NCBI GenBank assembly: GCA_037142435.1
Contig: JBAXAO010000005.1
Location: forward strand, 1-46,895
DNA length: 46,895 bases
Direction: 5' to 3'
Source of the DNA: CAIMZW01 sp037142435
Lineage (GTDB): Bacteria > Actinomycetota > Actinomycetes > Nanopelagicales > Nanopelagicaceae
The first letter of the stretch is position 1, and every line of letters starts with the position of its first letter. Made by a program: the position numbers and the translations under genes. Of this stretch, positions 17,205 to 25,798 are shown piece by piece. The notes beneath the pieces were generated by a model, which worked only from the letters and a program-made list of their open reading frames with translations, did no database searches and was not told where the DNA came from.

Positions 17205-17789
17205 TTATTTAATGGCCAATACGTCCACGACAAAAATGAGAGTCTCATTCGCCGCGATCGGACCGCTACCTGTTGCTCCATATCCGAGGTCAGGTGGAAT
17301 CACGAGCAAGCGACGACCGCCGACCTTCATGCCCGGAATTCCTTGCTGCCAACCAGCGATGACCCCCGATAGTGGGAAGGTTGCAGCTGCGCTTGTCCAA
17401 GACGTTTCTACAACTTGGCCGGTAGACCAAGCCATCAACGTATATTGAACTGTCAAAGTTGAAGCAGCGGTGGCCGGTGCTCCGGTACCGATGTAAATAT
17501 CTTTTGTTACCAAAGTTGTTGGCGGAGTCCCACTAGGGGCCGAAATCGTAGGCGCCTTGCCTTTAACACCAGTTACGGCTGGAAGAGAGGTGCTGCCAGC
17601 AGGGGCGGGAGTGTTTTCACTGGCGGCGGGAGTTGGGGTCGCTGATTCAGTCACAGTGTTGGATCCATTCGTTGGATTGGGGGAGGAAGCGGTTGATACG
17701 CCACCATCGGTTGTGCATCCAGCCAGCAGGAGTAGGGAGAGCGATCCCACAGTCATTGCTGCGATGGTTTTGCTGGACGGTTTGAACAT
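17205..17789 (-). CDS. FKBP-type peptidyl-prolyl isomerase lipoprotein
   Basis: The chosen start gives 194 residues with a lipoprotein signal: MFKPSSK, a hydrophobic stretch, and lipobox LLAGC with Cys25. A Ser/Thr/Pro-rich linker (about 26-90) tethers a C-terminal FKBP domain with VQYTLMAW, VIAGWQQGIPGMKVGGRR and PPDLGYGATG. It is predicted to fold exported proteins at the outer face of the membrane. The start at 17789 has AAGGGG upstream; a longer frame to 17828 exists but lacks support. The gene is convergent with trmI and divergent from pafB. FKBP genes often lie between pafA and pafB in actinobacteria. Confidence 0.9.
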   Translation of the reverse strand: MFKPSSKTIAAMTVGSLSLLLLAGCTTDGGVSTASSPNPTNGSNTVTESATPTPAASENTPAPAGSTSLPAVTGVKGKAPTISAPSGTPPTTLVTKDIYIGTGAPATAASTLTVQYTLMAWSTGQVVETSWTSAAATFPLSGVIAGWQQGIPGMKVGGRRLLVIPPDLGYGATGSGPIAANETLIFVVDVLAIK

Positions 17790-17833
17790 GAAGACCCCTT
17801 CGGTAAATGGCTGGCAAAAGCGTACCAAACCAA

Positions 17834-17839
17834 TATCGT
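17834..17839 (+). promoter_or_regulatory. -10 box of pafB, leaderless type
   Basis: TATCGT lies 6 bases before the ATG at 17846, which supports that start over the upstream in-frame codon at 17807. Confidence 0.45.
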
Positions 17840-17845
17840 TGCCTT

Positions 17846-18781
17846 ATGTCAGACCAAAAGACCGAGCGTTTGCTCAATCTCACCATCGCCCTACTGGCGA
17901 CACAGAGATATCTGACAAAATCTGAGATTTTCCAGAGCGTGGCGGGATACAGCGGCGAAATCGACACGATGGAGCGCATGTTCGAGCGGGATAAAGATGA
18001 CTTGCGATCCCTCGGAATTGAAATTGAAGTTCGAGCTGTGGACGTGCTCTTTGAAGATCAGATGGGTTATCGCATTCGGCCATCAGATTACGCTCTAGAT
18101 CTTGGACCAATAACGCCACGAGAACTTGCTCTGATCTCCGTGGCATTGCAGGGTTGGCGCACTTCGGCGCTTTCGCAAAGTTCGCAAACCGCCTTACGCA
18201 AGCTGCGTTCGTTAGGGATCGACACTGATACTGATCAGTTTGCGATGGAATGGTTGCGCTTTGAAAATGAACAACCTTCCTTTGACTTGCTCTGGGATGC
18301 GCTGGAGAAGCGCCAAGTTGTCGAGTTCGGATACGCCAATTCTTCCTCTCCGATACGGCATGTACAACCGTATGGGCTGACCTTGCTTCACGGATTTTGG
18401 TATCTCATCGGTTTTGACCTTGATCGACAAGAAATCCGCACCTTCAAAATTGCCAGAGTCATCACGCCCTTCACATTGTTGAAAAAAGAGCGAAGTTACG
18501 AAATACCCGAAGATTTTTCTCCTGCAAAGTACTTGGAAGCAGATGCAACTTCAGAATTTAACCGGGCGGTAGTACATATTCGCAAGAACCATTGTTTAAC
18601 GTTGCGACTTGAGGGTGAAGTAAAATCTGTAGACGATGATTGGGATGAGATAACCCTTCGCTATCAACACGAAGATCCCTTCCTCCGCAAAGTTCTTTGG
18701 TTCGGTTCAGATGCAAAGATAATTTCACCTGCTGATCTTGTGCATAAAGTAAAAAATTCTCTGCAGGGGAACGCTCTATGA
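17846..18781 (+). CDS. pafB: WYL-domain regulator PafB
   Basis: PafB and PafC form a heterodimeric activator of the LexA-independent DNA-damage response in mycobacteria. This 311-residue protein has an N-terminal winged helix (MSDQKTERLLNLTIALLATQ, then LTKSEIFQ and ERDKDDLRSLG). Its central WYL domain includes HVQPYGLTLLHGFWYLIGFD, and a WCX-like C-terminal part follows. The start MSDQKTER at 17846 matches the family. The last codons overlap pafC by 4 bases (ATGA). The usual upstream partners pafA, prcA, prcB, pup, dop and mpa are absent, so here the pair can only serve a regulatory role. Confidence 0.92.
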   Translation: MSDQKTERLLNLTIALLATQRYLTKSEIFQSVAGYSGEIDTMERMFERDKDDLRSLGIEIEVRAVDVLFEDQMGYRIRPSDYALDLGPITPRELALISVALQGWRTSALSQSSQTALRKLRSLGIDTDTDQFAMEWLRFENEQPSFDLLWDALEKRQVVEFGYANSSSPIRHVQPYGLTLLHGFWYLIGFDLDRQEIRTFKIARVITPFTLLKKERSYEIPEDFSPAKYLEADATSEFNRAVVHIRKNHCLTLRLEGEVKSVDDDWDEITLRYQHEDPFLRKVLWFGSDAKIISPADLVHKVKNSLQGNAL

Positions 18782-19707
18782 GCGAGACTGCATTAGATCG
18801 GGCTTCTCGAGCCCTTGACCTCATTCCTTTTATCGTCGAAAACCCCGGCATCTCGATTGAAGATCTGGCAACGGTCTTCGGATCTACTCCGAAAGAAATC
18901 ACGAAAGATCTCAACCTTCTATTCGTCTGTGGTCTTCCTGGATATTCGCCACTAGAACTTATTGATCTTTCCTTTGATGATGGGTACGTCTCCGTCATAG
19001 ACGCCCAAACACTTGATAAGCCACGCAAGCTCTCTCGTCGAGAAGTATTCGCAGTGATCTTGGGGCTAGAAGGGATGACCTCACTTCGCGCACAAGGAGA
19101 TCCTTTGCGGGCGGAAATTGAAGAACTGCGAAGTAAATTGGCGACTCTTATCTCTGGTGTTAACATCAAAATTGCATCTCTCAAAGTTGGAACAACCCCC
19201 ACTCCATTCTTATCTCATATTGAAACCTCGCTTCGAGAACGAACGCTGCTCGATATCACCTACCTCAGCGGACATCGTGATACCGAAACCCAGCGAACTA
19301 TTCGGCCCAACTTTCTTTATGTTGAAAATGGGTTCATTTATCTCCGAGCTTTCTGTCTCACCTCCCACGGCGAGCGGACATTTCGAGTAGATCGCATCAT
19401 TGAACTCGAGAGTAAAGGCCAGGCATCCGCGCTAGATTTTGAGAAAGCGCTTCCAATCAAAAGCGAGGTTTTCCCTACGATTGAGATTGGCGAGCGCTCT
19501 CGGGGATTTCTTGAAGAAAATCGACATTTACTAGAGATTCCTGATGATTTTTCCTACCCCTTAGCCACGACCATCGCCGTCTCCGATCGGGAGTGGTTGC
19601 TGCGCACTTGCCTGGGTCAGAGAGGAGGCGTATCTATCCTCGCCCCGGCCGACCTTGCTACCGAGCTAGCCCAGCGCCGAGCAGAGACTTTGGCCCTCTA
19701 CGGGTAG
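18778..19707 (+). CDS. pafC: WYL-domain regulator PafC
   Basis: PafC is the second subunit of the PafBC activator. The 309-residue protein has an N-terminal helix-turn-helix (ENPGISIEDLATVFGSTPKEI) and then a WYL-type domain. There the WYL triad itself reads IYL in IRPNFLYVENGFIYLRAF, and RTFRVDRI matches the conserved Arg patch. It overlaps pafB by 4 bases, so the two subunits are made together. About 100 bases later tatA begins with its own promoter region. Confidence 0.92.
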   Translation: MSETALDRASRALDLIPFIVENPGISIEDLATVFGSTPKEITKDLNLLFVCGLPGYSPLELIDLSFDDGYVSVIDAQTLDKPRKLSRREVFAVILGLEGMTSLRAQGDPLRAEIEELRSKLATLISGVNIKIASLKVGTTPTPFLSHIETSLRERTLLDITYLSGHRDTETQRTIRPNFLYVENGFIYLRAFCLTSHGERTFRVDRIIELESKGQASALDFEKALPIKSEVFPTIEIGERSRGFLEENRHLLEIPDDFSYPLATTIAVSDREWLLRTCLGQRGGVSILAPADLATELAQRRAETLALYG

Positions 19708-19806
19708 GTTTCCCGCTATAACCGCCCAACCCCAGTATCTAGAGGTACTATCTGCGCAGGAATCCCGGTCGCCAGACCGTGCAAAAGTCTCACGATTGGA
19801 AGTTTC

Positions 19807-20001
19807 ATGTTTCTGAAAGAGCCAAGTCACATTCTTATTCTGCTCATCGTCCTTGTGCTTCTCTTTGGAGCCAAGCGTTTGCCAGATTCCGCACGCGCGC
19901 TCGGACGTTCGCTCCGTATCTTCAAGAGTGAAGTCAAGGAACTCAGCCCAGAGGAGAAGAAGGCAAACCCTGACTCTGGCGAAACCCCTCCAACAAACTA
20001 A
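19807..20001 (+). CDS. tatA: Twin-arginine translocase subunit TatA
   Basis: This 64-residue protein has one N-terminal membrane helix (SHILILLIVLVLLFG), the hinge FGAKRLPDSARALGRSL forming an amphipathic helix, and an acidic/polar tail. That is the TatA/E plan, with FGA-K-LP conserved. It multimerises into the pore for folded proteins. GGAAG lies about 6 bases before the ATG. TACTAT at 19747-19752 could be the -10 box, giving a leader of about 45 bases. tatC follows 8 bases after the stop. No tatB is seen. Confidence 0.95.
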   Translation: MFLKEPSHILILLIVLVLLFGAKRLPDSARALGRSLRIFKSEVKELSPEEKKANPDSGETPPTN

Positions 20002-20009
20002 AGGGTCCC

Positions 20010-20834
20010 ATGGACGCTCACGAGAGCGGTCGTATGCCACTCGTAGAGCACTTTCGTGATCTACGAAAACGAGTCGTACGCGCTGCATTAGCCATTGTCG
20101 TAGCTTCGGGTTTCGGCTGGGCTTTTTACTCCAAAATTATCAACACCCTCGCCGCTCCAGTGTGCGATCTCAAATCTGCTCAGAAATCGGGCGCCACACA
20201 CTGTGGAACTTTATATATCAATGGCGTATTAGGACCTCTCAACTTACAAATTAAGGTAGCCCTTCTTACCGGAGTGATCATCGCCGCCCCAATTTGGATA
20301 TACCAACTCTGGGCATTCGTCGCGCCCGGTTTACATAAGAAGGAAAAGCGCCGTTCCATCGCTTTTATTGCTGTTGCCACCCCGTTCTTTGCCTTCGGAG
20401 CGACGTTGGGTTACGTCATCCTTCCTGTTGCGGTCCGCGTACTCCTCGGATTTACTCCGGGATCACTCTCTAACTTGGTGCGCTTCGATGACTACCTTGA
20501 TTTCGTGCTGCGCGTGATTCTGCTTTTCGGTGGGGCATTCGAGCTTCCGGTCTTCTTGGTTTCCCTCAACTTGGCTGGAGTTCTATCAGGTCGAGGGATT
20601 CTGAAACCTTGGCGCTTTGCCATCTTTGGAATTGCGTTATTCACCGCAATGTTTACTCCCACCGGCGACCCACTCACCATGTCACTTCTAGCCTTGCCAT
20701 TAATTATCTTTTACTTTGCCGCTGGAGGAATTGCGCTCCTCGTAGACCGTAAACGCGCCAAGAAGCTAACGAGAATTGGCGACGATGAAGCTTCTTCCAT
20801 CGAGGACGCTGGCACGATTGATGAGAGCGACTAG
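20010..20834 (+). CDS. tatC: Twin-arginine translocase subunit TatC
   Basis: TatC is the receptor for twin-arginine signal peptides. The 274-residue protein has the conserved N-terminal MPLVEHFRDLRKRVVRAAL, six hydrophobic segments, and the motifs YQLWAFVAPGLHKKEKR and FELPVFLVSLNLAGV. PTGDPLTMSLLALPLIIFY marks the last helices. The cytoplasmic C-terminus is basic, then acidic. It follows tatA directly, so a minimal TatAC translocase is encoded. The lipid kinase gene begins 2 bases after its stop. Confidence 0.96.
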   Translation: MDAHESGRMPLVEHFRDLRKRVVRAALAIVVASGFGWAFYSKIINTLAAPVCDLKSAQKSGATHCGTLYINGVLGPLNLQIKVALLTGVIIAAPIWIYQLWAFVAPGLHKKEKRRSIAFIAVATPFFAFGATLGYVILPVAVRVLLGFTPGSLSNLVRFDDYLDFVLRVILLFGGAFELPVFLVSLNLAGVLSGRGILKPWRFAIFGIALFTAMFTPTGDPLTMSLLALPLIIFYFAAGGIALLVDRKRAKKLTRIGDDEASSIEDAGTIDESD

Positions 20835-20836
20835 AA

Positions 20837-21718
20837 ATGCACTGGGCCATAATCGTCAATCCTCACTCAGGAAAGCGTCGCGCCCTGGTTTTAGGCCATG
20901 AGGTTCGAGAATTAGCAACTGCTAAGAATATTGAAGTTACCTGGATCTCTGGGGCTTCGGCGATCGAGAGCGCCAACTCTCTCAGGGCATCAATCGCTAG
21001 CAACACAATTGATGCGGTAGTCGTCGTGGGGGGAGATGGACTAGTTAATCTCGCCGTGCAAGAACTTGCCGGAACTTCTATTCCTATGGGCGTATTGGCC
21101 GCAGGAACTGGAAATGACTTTGCGCGCTCGAGCAAAACTTTTGGGTTGACCCCAGCAGCGCTCGTAGACCTCATGACTTCTCAAAACCCAGTTGCCATCG
21201 ATGCTGGTCGAGTCTCCGTTGCAGGGAAAGAACGCTGGTTCGTACAAGTTCTGAGTACCGGATTCGACTCGATGGTCAATGAAAGGGCCAATAGATTTTC
21301 CGGATTAAAAGGCAAAATGAAATACAACATTGCGACTGCGCTGGAGCTGCCCAGATTTCGACCCAAGAGCTACTCCATCACGGCAGATGGTCGTGAAATA
21401 ACAACGAAAGCCATGTTGGTCGCAATCGCGAACGGAGCCACTTATGGGGGAGGCATGCAGATTTGCCCTAATGCGGACCGTCATGATGGCCTCTTCGACG
21501 TACTGGTACTCCACCCGGTTCCTATACTCGAATTCATCCGAGTATTCCCTAAAGTCTTTAAGGGAACTCATGTCACCCACCCGAAAGTTGAAATTTTTCG
21601 AGCCCGATCAATTTCTATCACAGCCGACGCTGTGGCCTATGCCGACGGCGAACGGTACGGAGACCTACCCGTGAAGGCTGATTCCATTCCACAAGCTCTC
21701 TACACGTGGGTCTGTTAA
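20837..21718 (+). CDS. Diacylglycerol/lipid kinase family protein (DagK/YegS-like)
   Basis: The 293-residue protein has the N-terminal motif IVNPHSGKRRA, the nucleotide-binding VVVGGDGLVNLAVQEL and GTGNDFARS. The C-terminal beta sandwich includes NGATYGGGMQICPNAD and ADGE. This is the diacylglycerol kinase catalytic family. It may phosphorylate diacylglycerol, a sphingoid-like base or polyprenol; the substrate cannot be fixed here. It lies between tatC and helY, which are adjacent in M. tuberculosis from memory. Its TAA is followed immediately by the GTG start of helY. Confidence 0.9.
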   Translation: MHWAIIVNPHSGKRRALVLGHEVRELATAKNIEVTWISGASAIESANSLRASIASNTIDAVVVVGGDGLVNLAVQELAGTSIPMGVLAAGTGNDFARSSKTFGLTPAALVDLMTSQNPVAIDAGRVSVAGKERWFVQVLSTGFDSMVNERANRFSGLKGKMKYNIATALELPRFRPKSYSITADGREITTKAMLVAIANGATYGGGMQICPNADRHDGLFDVLVLHPVPILEFIRVFPKVFKGTHVTHPKVEIFRARSISITADAVAYADGERYGDLPVKADSIPQALYTWVC

Positions 21719-24118
21719 GTGCCAGAAAAAGAAGTTTTACTCTCGCCATCTGAACGATATGCCGCAAGTCGGGTCCGAGATTCCTATAAGAAGAGTGCGC
21801 AATTCGCCGATCTCTACCCATTTGCCTTAGATGATTTTCAGATTGAAGGTTGCAATGCACTTGAAGATGGTTTTGGGGTGCTCGTCGCAGCCCCGACAGG
21901 TGCCGGAAAGACAGTAGTTGGTGAATTTGCAGCACATTTGGCGATGGCCGAAGGTAAGAAATGTTTCTATACGACACCTATTAAGGCGCTCTCTAACCAG
22001 AAGTTCCAAGACCTTACCTCGCTCTACGGCGAGTCAAAAGTCGGGCTATTAACAGGGGATACCAGTTTCAACTCCGAAGCACCGATCGTTGTTATGACCA
22101 CCGAAGTTCTACGCAACATGATTTACTCCGGCTCTTCCACATTGGCCAATTTGAAATACGTCGTTATGGATGAAGTGCATTACCTGGCCGATAAGTTTCG
22201 AGGCGCAGTATGGGAAGAAATTCTTATTCATCTCCCCGAAAGCGTCCAAGTGGCTTCACTTTCAGCGACAGTTTCAAATGCCGAAGAATTTGGCGATTGG
22301 CTACAAACCGTTCGTGGTGATACCAAAGTTATCGTTTCAGAGATTCGCCCAGTTCCGTTGTACCAGCATGTACTCTTTGGGAATCGACTCTTAGATCTCT
22401 TTGTCGACGACGGTAAAGTAAATTCTGAGATTCTTCGCCTAGAACGCGAATCCTTCAAACAAGTGCGCGTAAGCCAAGGGGCAAATAAGGGTTCGAAAAA
22501 TAACTGGCGCAACAATTCCCAATTGACCCCAACAATTCGGTCTCTCTCTCGCCCAGAGGTAATTGATAAGTTGGATCGCGAAGGACTTCTACCAGCCATC
22601 ACTTTCATTTTTTCCCGTAAGGCGTGTGACGCTGCCGTGCACCAATGCCTGACCGCCGGAATCAAATTAACGACTTCGGATGAACGTTCTGAAATCCGCC
22701 AGGTGATCGCGCGCTCAATACGCAATATCCCCGAAGAAGATCTCTTGGTTCTTGGCTTTCACGAATGGTCCGATGCACTCGAACGGGGAATCGCAGCTCA
22801 CCATGCCGGATTGCTCCCAACGTTTAAGGAGACGGTAGAAGAGCTATTTCAACGCGGATTGGTCAAGGCCGTCTTTGCGACCGAAACGCTGGCTCTCGGA
22901 ATCAATATGCCGGCCCGAACCGTTGTCATGGAAAAGTTGACTAAGTGGAATGGTGAATCTCATGTGGCGGTAACGCCAGGGGAGTACACCCAATTGACCG
23001 GACGAGCTGGACGTCGAGGGATAGACATCGAAGGCAACGCCGTCATTCTGTGGACAAAAGATGTTGATTCGGGCTCTGTTGCCGGCCTAGCCTCAACACG
23101 TACTTATCCGTTGCGAAGTTCTTTCAAACCCACATACAACATGACTATTAATCTCATTTCCCAGTTTGGGGCCGAACGAGCTCGAACATCTTTGGAATCT
23201 TCTTTTGCGCAGTTCCAAGCAGATAAGGCTGTCGTAGGTTTGGCGCGTCAGATCAAGCGCAATGACAACGCCATTGCCGAATTGGCTGCCGATATTAATT
23301 GCCACCTTGGGGACTTTCTTGAATATTCAGATCTTCGCGCCCACATATCTGAGCTAGAGAAATCTCTCAACAAACGCTCCCGCCCTAAACGCCTAGAGCG
23401 AGAAGTTGAAATCTCCGAATTTCGTAAAACGCTACGAGCACATCCGTGCCATGGCTGTGCCGAACGCGAAACTCATTCGCGCATATCCGAGCGCATGCAG
23501 CGACTCAAGCGCGAAAATCGTGGCCTGGCGGAAAGAGTTGATAACCGCACCAACGTCATCGCAAAGCGCTTTGATCTGGTGAGAGTCATGCTCGAACGCT
23601 TTGGATATATTGAAGATGGTGAAATCACTAAATGGGGCAAACTTCTTTCTAAGATCTATGGCGAAACCGATTTCCTGATCTCTCAAATGATCAGGTTGGG
23701 TGCTTTCGATAATCTCGATGGACCCGAACTTGTCTCGGTACTTTCAGCATTTCTTTATGAAGCTCGCAAGGAAGAGGCCCCGAAGATCCCTCGAGGCGCA
23801 GTGCAAGAGGTACTCGGCGAGTTAGTGAAGCAGTGGCACGTTATTCATGAAGAAGAAGTTGATATCGGACTAGAACCCTTGCGAGAGCCAGATATGGGAT
23901 TCTGCTTTGCATCATACCGATGGGCCAGCGGACATTCCCTCACGTCGATTCTCAAAGGAACCGAACTCACCGTTGGAGATTTTGTGCGCTCTATGAAGCA
24001 AATTATTGATCTTCTTCGTCAACTTTCAATCGCCTCGCCCCATCTAGAGCGAATTGTTTCAGATGCTTTAAAACGAATTGATAGGGGAGTGGTTGCATAC
24101 GCGGGGGCAGTCTTATGA
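21719..24118 (+). CDS. helY: Ski2/Mtr4-like DEAD/DEAH-box helicase HelY
   Basis: HelY is an actinobacterial superfamily 2 RNA/DNA helicase of the Ski2 group. The 799-residue protein shows motif I APTGAGKT (58-65), motif Ia TPIKALSNQK, motif II DEVH (151-154), motif III SATVSN and motif VI QLTGRAGRRG (about 424-433). The C-terminal DSHCT-type region ends in RWASGHSLTSILKGTELTVGDFVR. Mycobacterial HelY is about 900 residues, so this version is shorter, mainly between the helicase core and the C-terminus. GTG is the start because it abuts the previous stop. The exonuclease gene overlaps its end by 4 bases. Confidence 0.93.
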   Translation: MPEKEVLLSPSERYAASRVRDSYKKSAQFADLYPFALDDFQIEGCNALEDGFGVLVAAPTGAGKTVVGEFAAHLAMAEGKKCFYTTPIKALSNQKFQDLTSLYGESKVGLLTGDTSFNSEAPIVVMTTEVLRNMIYSGSSTLANLKYVVMDEVHYLADKFRGAVWEEILIHLPESVQVASLSATVSNAEEFGDWLQTVRGDTKVIVSEIRPVPLYQHVLFGNRLLDLFVDDGKVNSEILRLERESFKQVRVSQGANKGSKNNWRNNSQLTPTIRSLSRPEVIDKLDREGLLPAITFIFSRKACDAAVHQCLTAGIKLTTSDERSEIRQVIARSIRNIPEEDLLVLGFHEWSDALERGIAAHHAGLLPTFKETVEELFQRGLVKAVFATETLALGINMPARTVVMEKLTKWNGESHVAVTPGEYTQLTGRAGRRGIDIEGNAVILWTKDVDSGSVAGLASTRTYPLRSSFKPTYNMTINLISQFGAERARTSLESSFAQFQADKAVVGLARQIKRNDNAIAELAADINCHLGDFLEYSDLRAHISELEKSLNKRSRPKRLEREVEISEFRKTLRAHPCHGCAERETHSRISERMQRLKRENRGLAERVDNRTNVIAKRFDLVRVMLERFGYIEDGEITKWGKLLSKIYGETDFLISQMIRLGAFDNLDGPELVSVLSAFLYEARKEEAPKIPRGAVQEVLGELVKQWHVIHEEEVDIGLEPLREPDMGFCFASYRWASGHSLTSILKGTELTVGDFVRSMKQIIDLLRQLSIASPHLERIVSDALKRIDRGVVAYAGAVL

Positions 24119-25014
24119 CTTTAATGCTTATTGATAGTGCGTCACTTTGGTACCGAGCATATTATGGAATGCCGGACACTTTGTTGGCTCCCGATGGAAC
24201 GCCAGTAAATGCGATTCGTGGTTATCTTGATATGACGGCGCGTTTGATTTCTCTGTATCGACCCAATCGCATCGTTGCTTGCTTAGAAGGTGATTGGCGC
24301 CCAACTTGGCGAGTGGAACTTTTCCCCGCTTATAAAGCCAATCGACTAGACCCTGAAGGGGAGGAAGAGGAACCAGATTTACTAACGCCTCAAATTCCGA
24401 TTCTGTTGGATCTGTTAGACGCTTTTGGAATCCCACTTGTTGGCGTCGATGATTATGAAGCAGATGACATCATTGCCTCGTTTAGCGTCACCGAACCTGG
24501 CCCCACTCGCATCATCACCGGCGATCGCGATCTTTTTCAACTTGTCGATGACAAACGCGATGTTTCGGTTGTCTATTTAGCAAAAGGCATCACTAATCAC
24601 GATTTGGTTAACATCAAATGGATTGCTGATCGATATGAAATTCCGGGGGAGAGATATGCACTCTTTGCCATGATTCGCGGCGATGCATCGGACGGACTAC
24701 CCGGAGTGCGCGGAATCGGCGAAAAAGGTGCGGCAATCATCGCAAATGCATTTGCTTCTATCGAAGAAGCCCTCGCCGCTGCTCATGCGGGCGATGATCG
24801 TTTGACGCCAAATTTACGTAAAAAGTTGATTGAAGGTTCTGATTACATTGCTATCGCGCCAAAACTGGTGCACTGCGCACTTGACGTTGCCCTTCCCAAA
24901 ATTGATACCTCTATGCCATCTAGACCAAAGTCTCTGGATGAGATCTACCAATATCAAAAGGATTACGGACTCGGAGCAAGCGTGGATCGAATGATTTCGG
25001 CACTTCAATGGTGA
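24115..25014 (+). CDS. 5'-3' exonuclease (PolA N-terminal-like)
   Basis: The 299-residue protein resembles the 5' nuclease domain of DNA polymerase I. MLIDSASLWYRAYYGMP holds the first metal-binding Asp. DDYEADDIIAS and ITGDRDLFQLV carry the acidic cluster. A helix-hairpin-helix is in SDGLPGVRGIGEKGA. No polymerase domain follows. It probably trims RNA primers or flaps. An equivalent gene (Rv2090) lies next to helY in M. tuberculosis, from memory. It overlaps helY by 4 bases and the next gene by 7. Confidence 0.93.
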   Translation: MTLMLIDSASLWYRAYYGMPDTLLAPDGTPVNAIRGYLDMTARLISLYRPNRIVACLEGDWRPTWRVELFPAYKANRLDPEGEEEEPDLLTPQIPILLDLLDAFGIPLVGVDDYEADDIIASFSVTEPGPTRIITGDRDLFQLVDDKRDVSVVYLAKGITNHDLVNIKWIADRYEIPGERYALFAMIRGDASDGLPGVRGIGEKGAAIIANAFASIEEALAAAHAGDDRLTPNLRKKLIEGSDYIAIAPKLVHCALDVALPKIDTSMPSRPKSLDEIYQYQKDYGLGASVDRMISALQW

Positions 25015-25736
25015 GCAAATATCTCATCATTATTCCGACCTACAACGAGTCGGAAAGTATCGTTGATCTGCTCAACCGCATCGAAAAGTTTCGATCCGAG
25101 CGCGATCCAGGTTCGATCTCCGTCTTGATAGTGGACGATAATTCCCCGGACAAGACTGCAGATTTGGTAGCTTCCCTGAATATGCCAAATATCGACATCC
25201 TGCGCCGCCCCGGCAAAGGCGGTCTCGGTCCGGCGTATTTGGCGGGATTTGCTTGGGGATTGGCGCGAGACTTTGACTTCTTTTTAGAGATGGATGCCGA
25301 TGGCAGCCATTTGCCGGAAGATTTACCCAAAATGCTTGCCGCCAGCGCTTCCTCTGACTTGGTGATTGGATCACGTTGGGTGCCCGGCGGCCAGGTCGTC
25401 AATTGGCCCAGATCTCGACAATGGATCTCCAAGTTGGGCACGTGGTACGCCGGTAGCGCCCTTCATCTGCCATATAAGGACTTAACCAGCGGATTTCGGG
25501 TCTTTTCTCGCGCCGCATTACTATCTCTGCCATTTGCCCAGATTCAGACTCGAGGGTATGGATTCCAAGTTGAAATGGCGATGCGAGTTCACGATTTACA
25601 ATTCCGAATCATTGAAGTACCCATAACATTTGTCGAGCGGGCAGCTGGTCGTTCAAAGATGACTAAAGAGATCGTCTTTGAAGCCTGGAAAATGGTCACC
25701 ATCTGGGGCGTGCAGCGGCTTTTCCAGCGTACGTAA
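25008..25736 (+). CDS. ppm1: Polyprenol monophosphomannose synthase (GT2)
   Basis: The 242-residue family 2 glycosyltransferase has IIIPTYNESESI, DDNSPDKT and the metal-binding DADGSHLPEDLP. The segment DLTSGFRVFSRAAL and a tail with RAAGRSKMTKEIVFEA are typical of dolichol/polyprenol-phosphate mannose synthases. It uses GDP-mannose to make polyprenyl-phosphate-mannose for extracytoplasmic mannosylation. No acyltransferase domain is fused, unlike M. tuberculosis Ppm1. The start overlaps the exonuclease gene by 7 bases (ATGGTGA). It is the last gene before the putative dif site. Confidence 0.92.
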   Translation: MVSKYLIIIPTYNESESIVDLLNRIEKFRSERDPGSISVLIVDDNSPDKTADLVASLNMPNIDILRRPGKGGLGPAYLAGFAWGLARDFDFFLEMDADGSHLPEDLPKMLAASASSDLVIGSRWVPGGQVVNWPRSRQWISKLGTWYAGSALHLPYKDLTSGFRVFSRAALLSLPFAQIQTRGYGFQVEMAMRVHDLQFRIIEVPITFVERAAGRSKMTKEIVFEAWKMVTIWGVQRLFQRT

Positions 25737-25764
25737 ATCGCCGATAATCTACATTATGTTAACT
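25737..25764 (+). other. dif: Putative chromosomal dif site (XerC/XerD recombination site)
   Basis: A 28-bp element sits right after the ppm1 stop. Its 11-bp left arm is ATCGCCGATAA, the 6-bp centre is TCTACA and the 11-bp right arm is TTATGTTAACT. The inner arms GATAA/TTATG are the inverted XerC/XerD core. The right (XerD) arm differs at one of 11 positions from the E. coli dif arm TTATGTTAAAT, known from memory. From memory, the left arm with CGCCGATAAT resembles actinobacterial dif. It lies in the only convergent gap longer than 11 bases, and gene strand bias flips here, as expected at the replication terminus. Confidence 0.88.
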
Positions 25765-25798
25765 AAAACTAATACCGAGGAAATCCCCGCTCTCCCGC

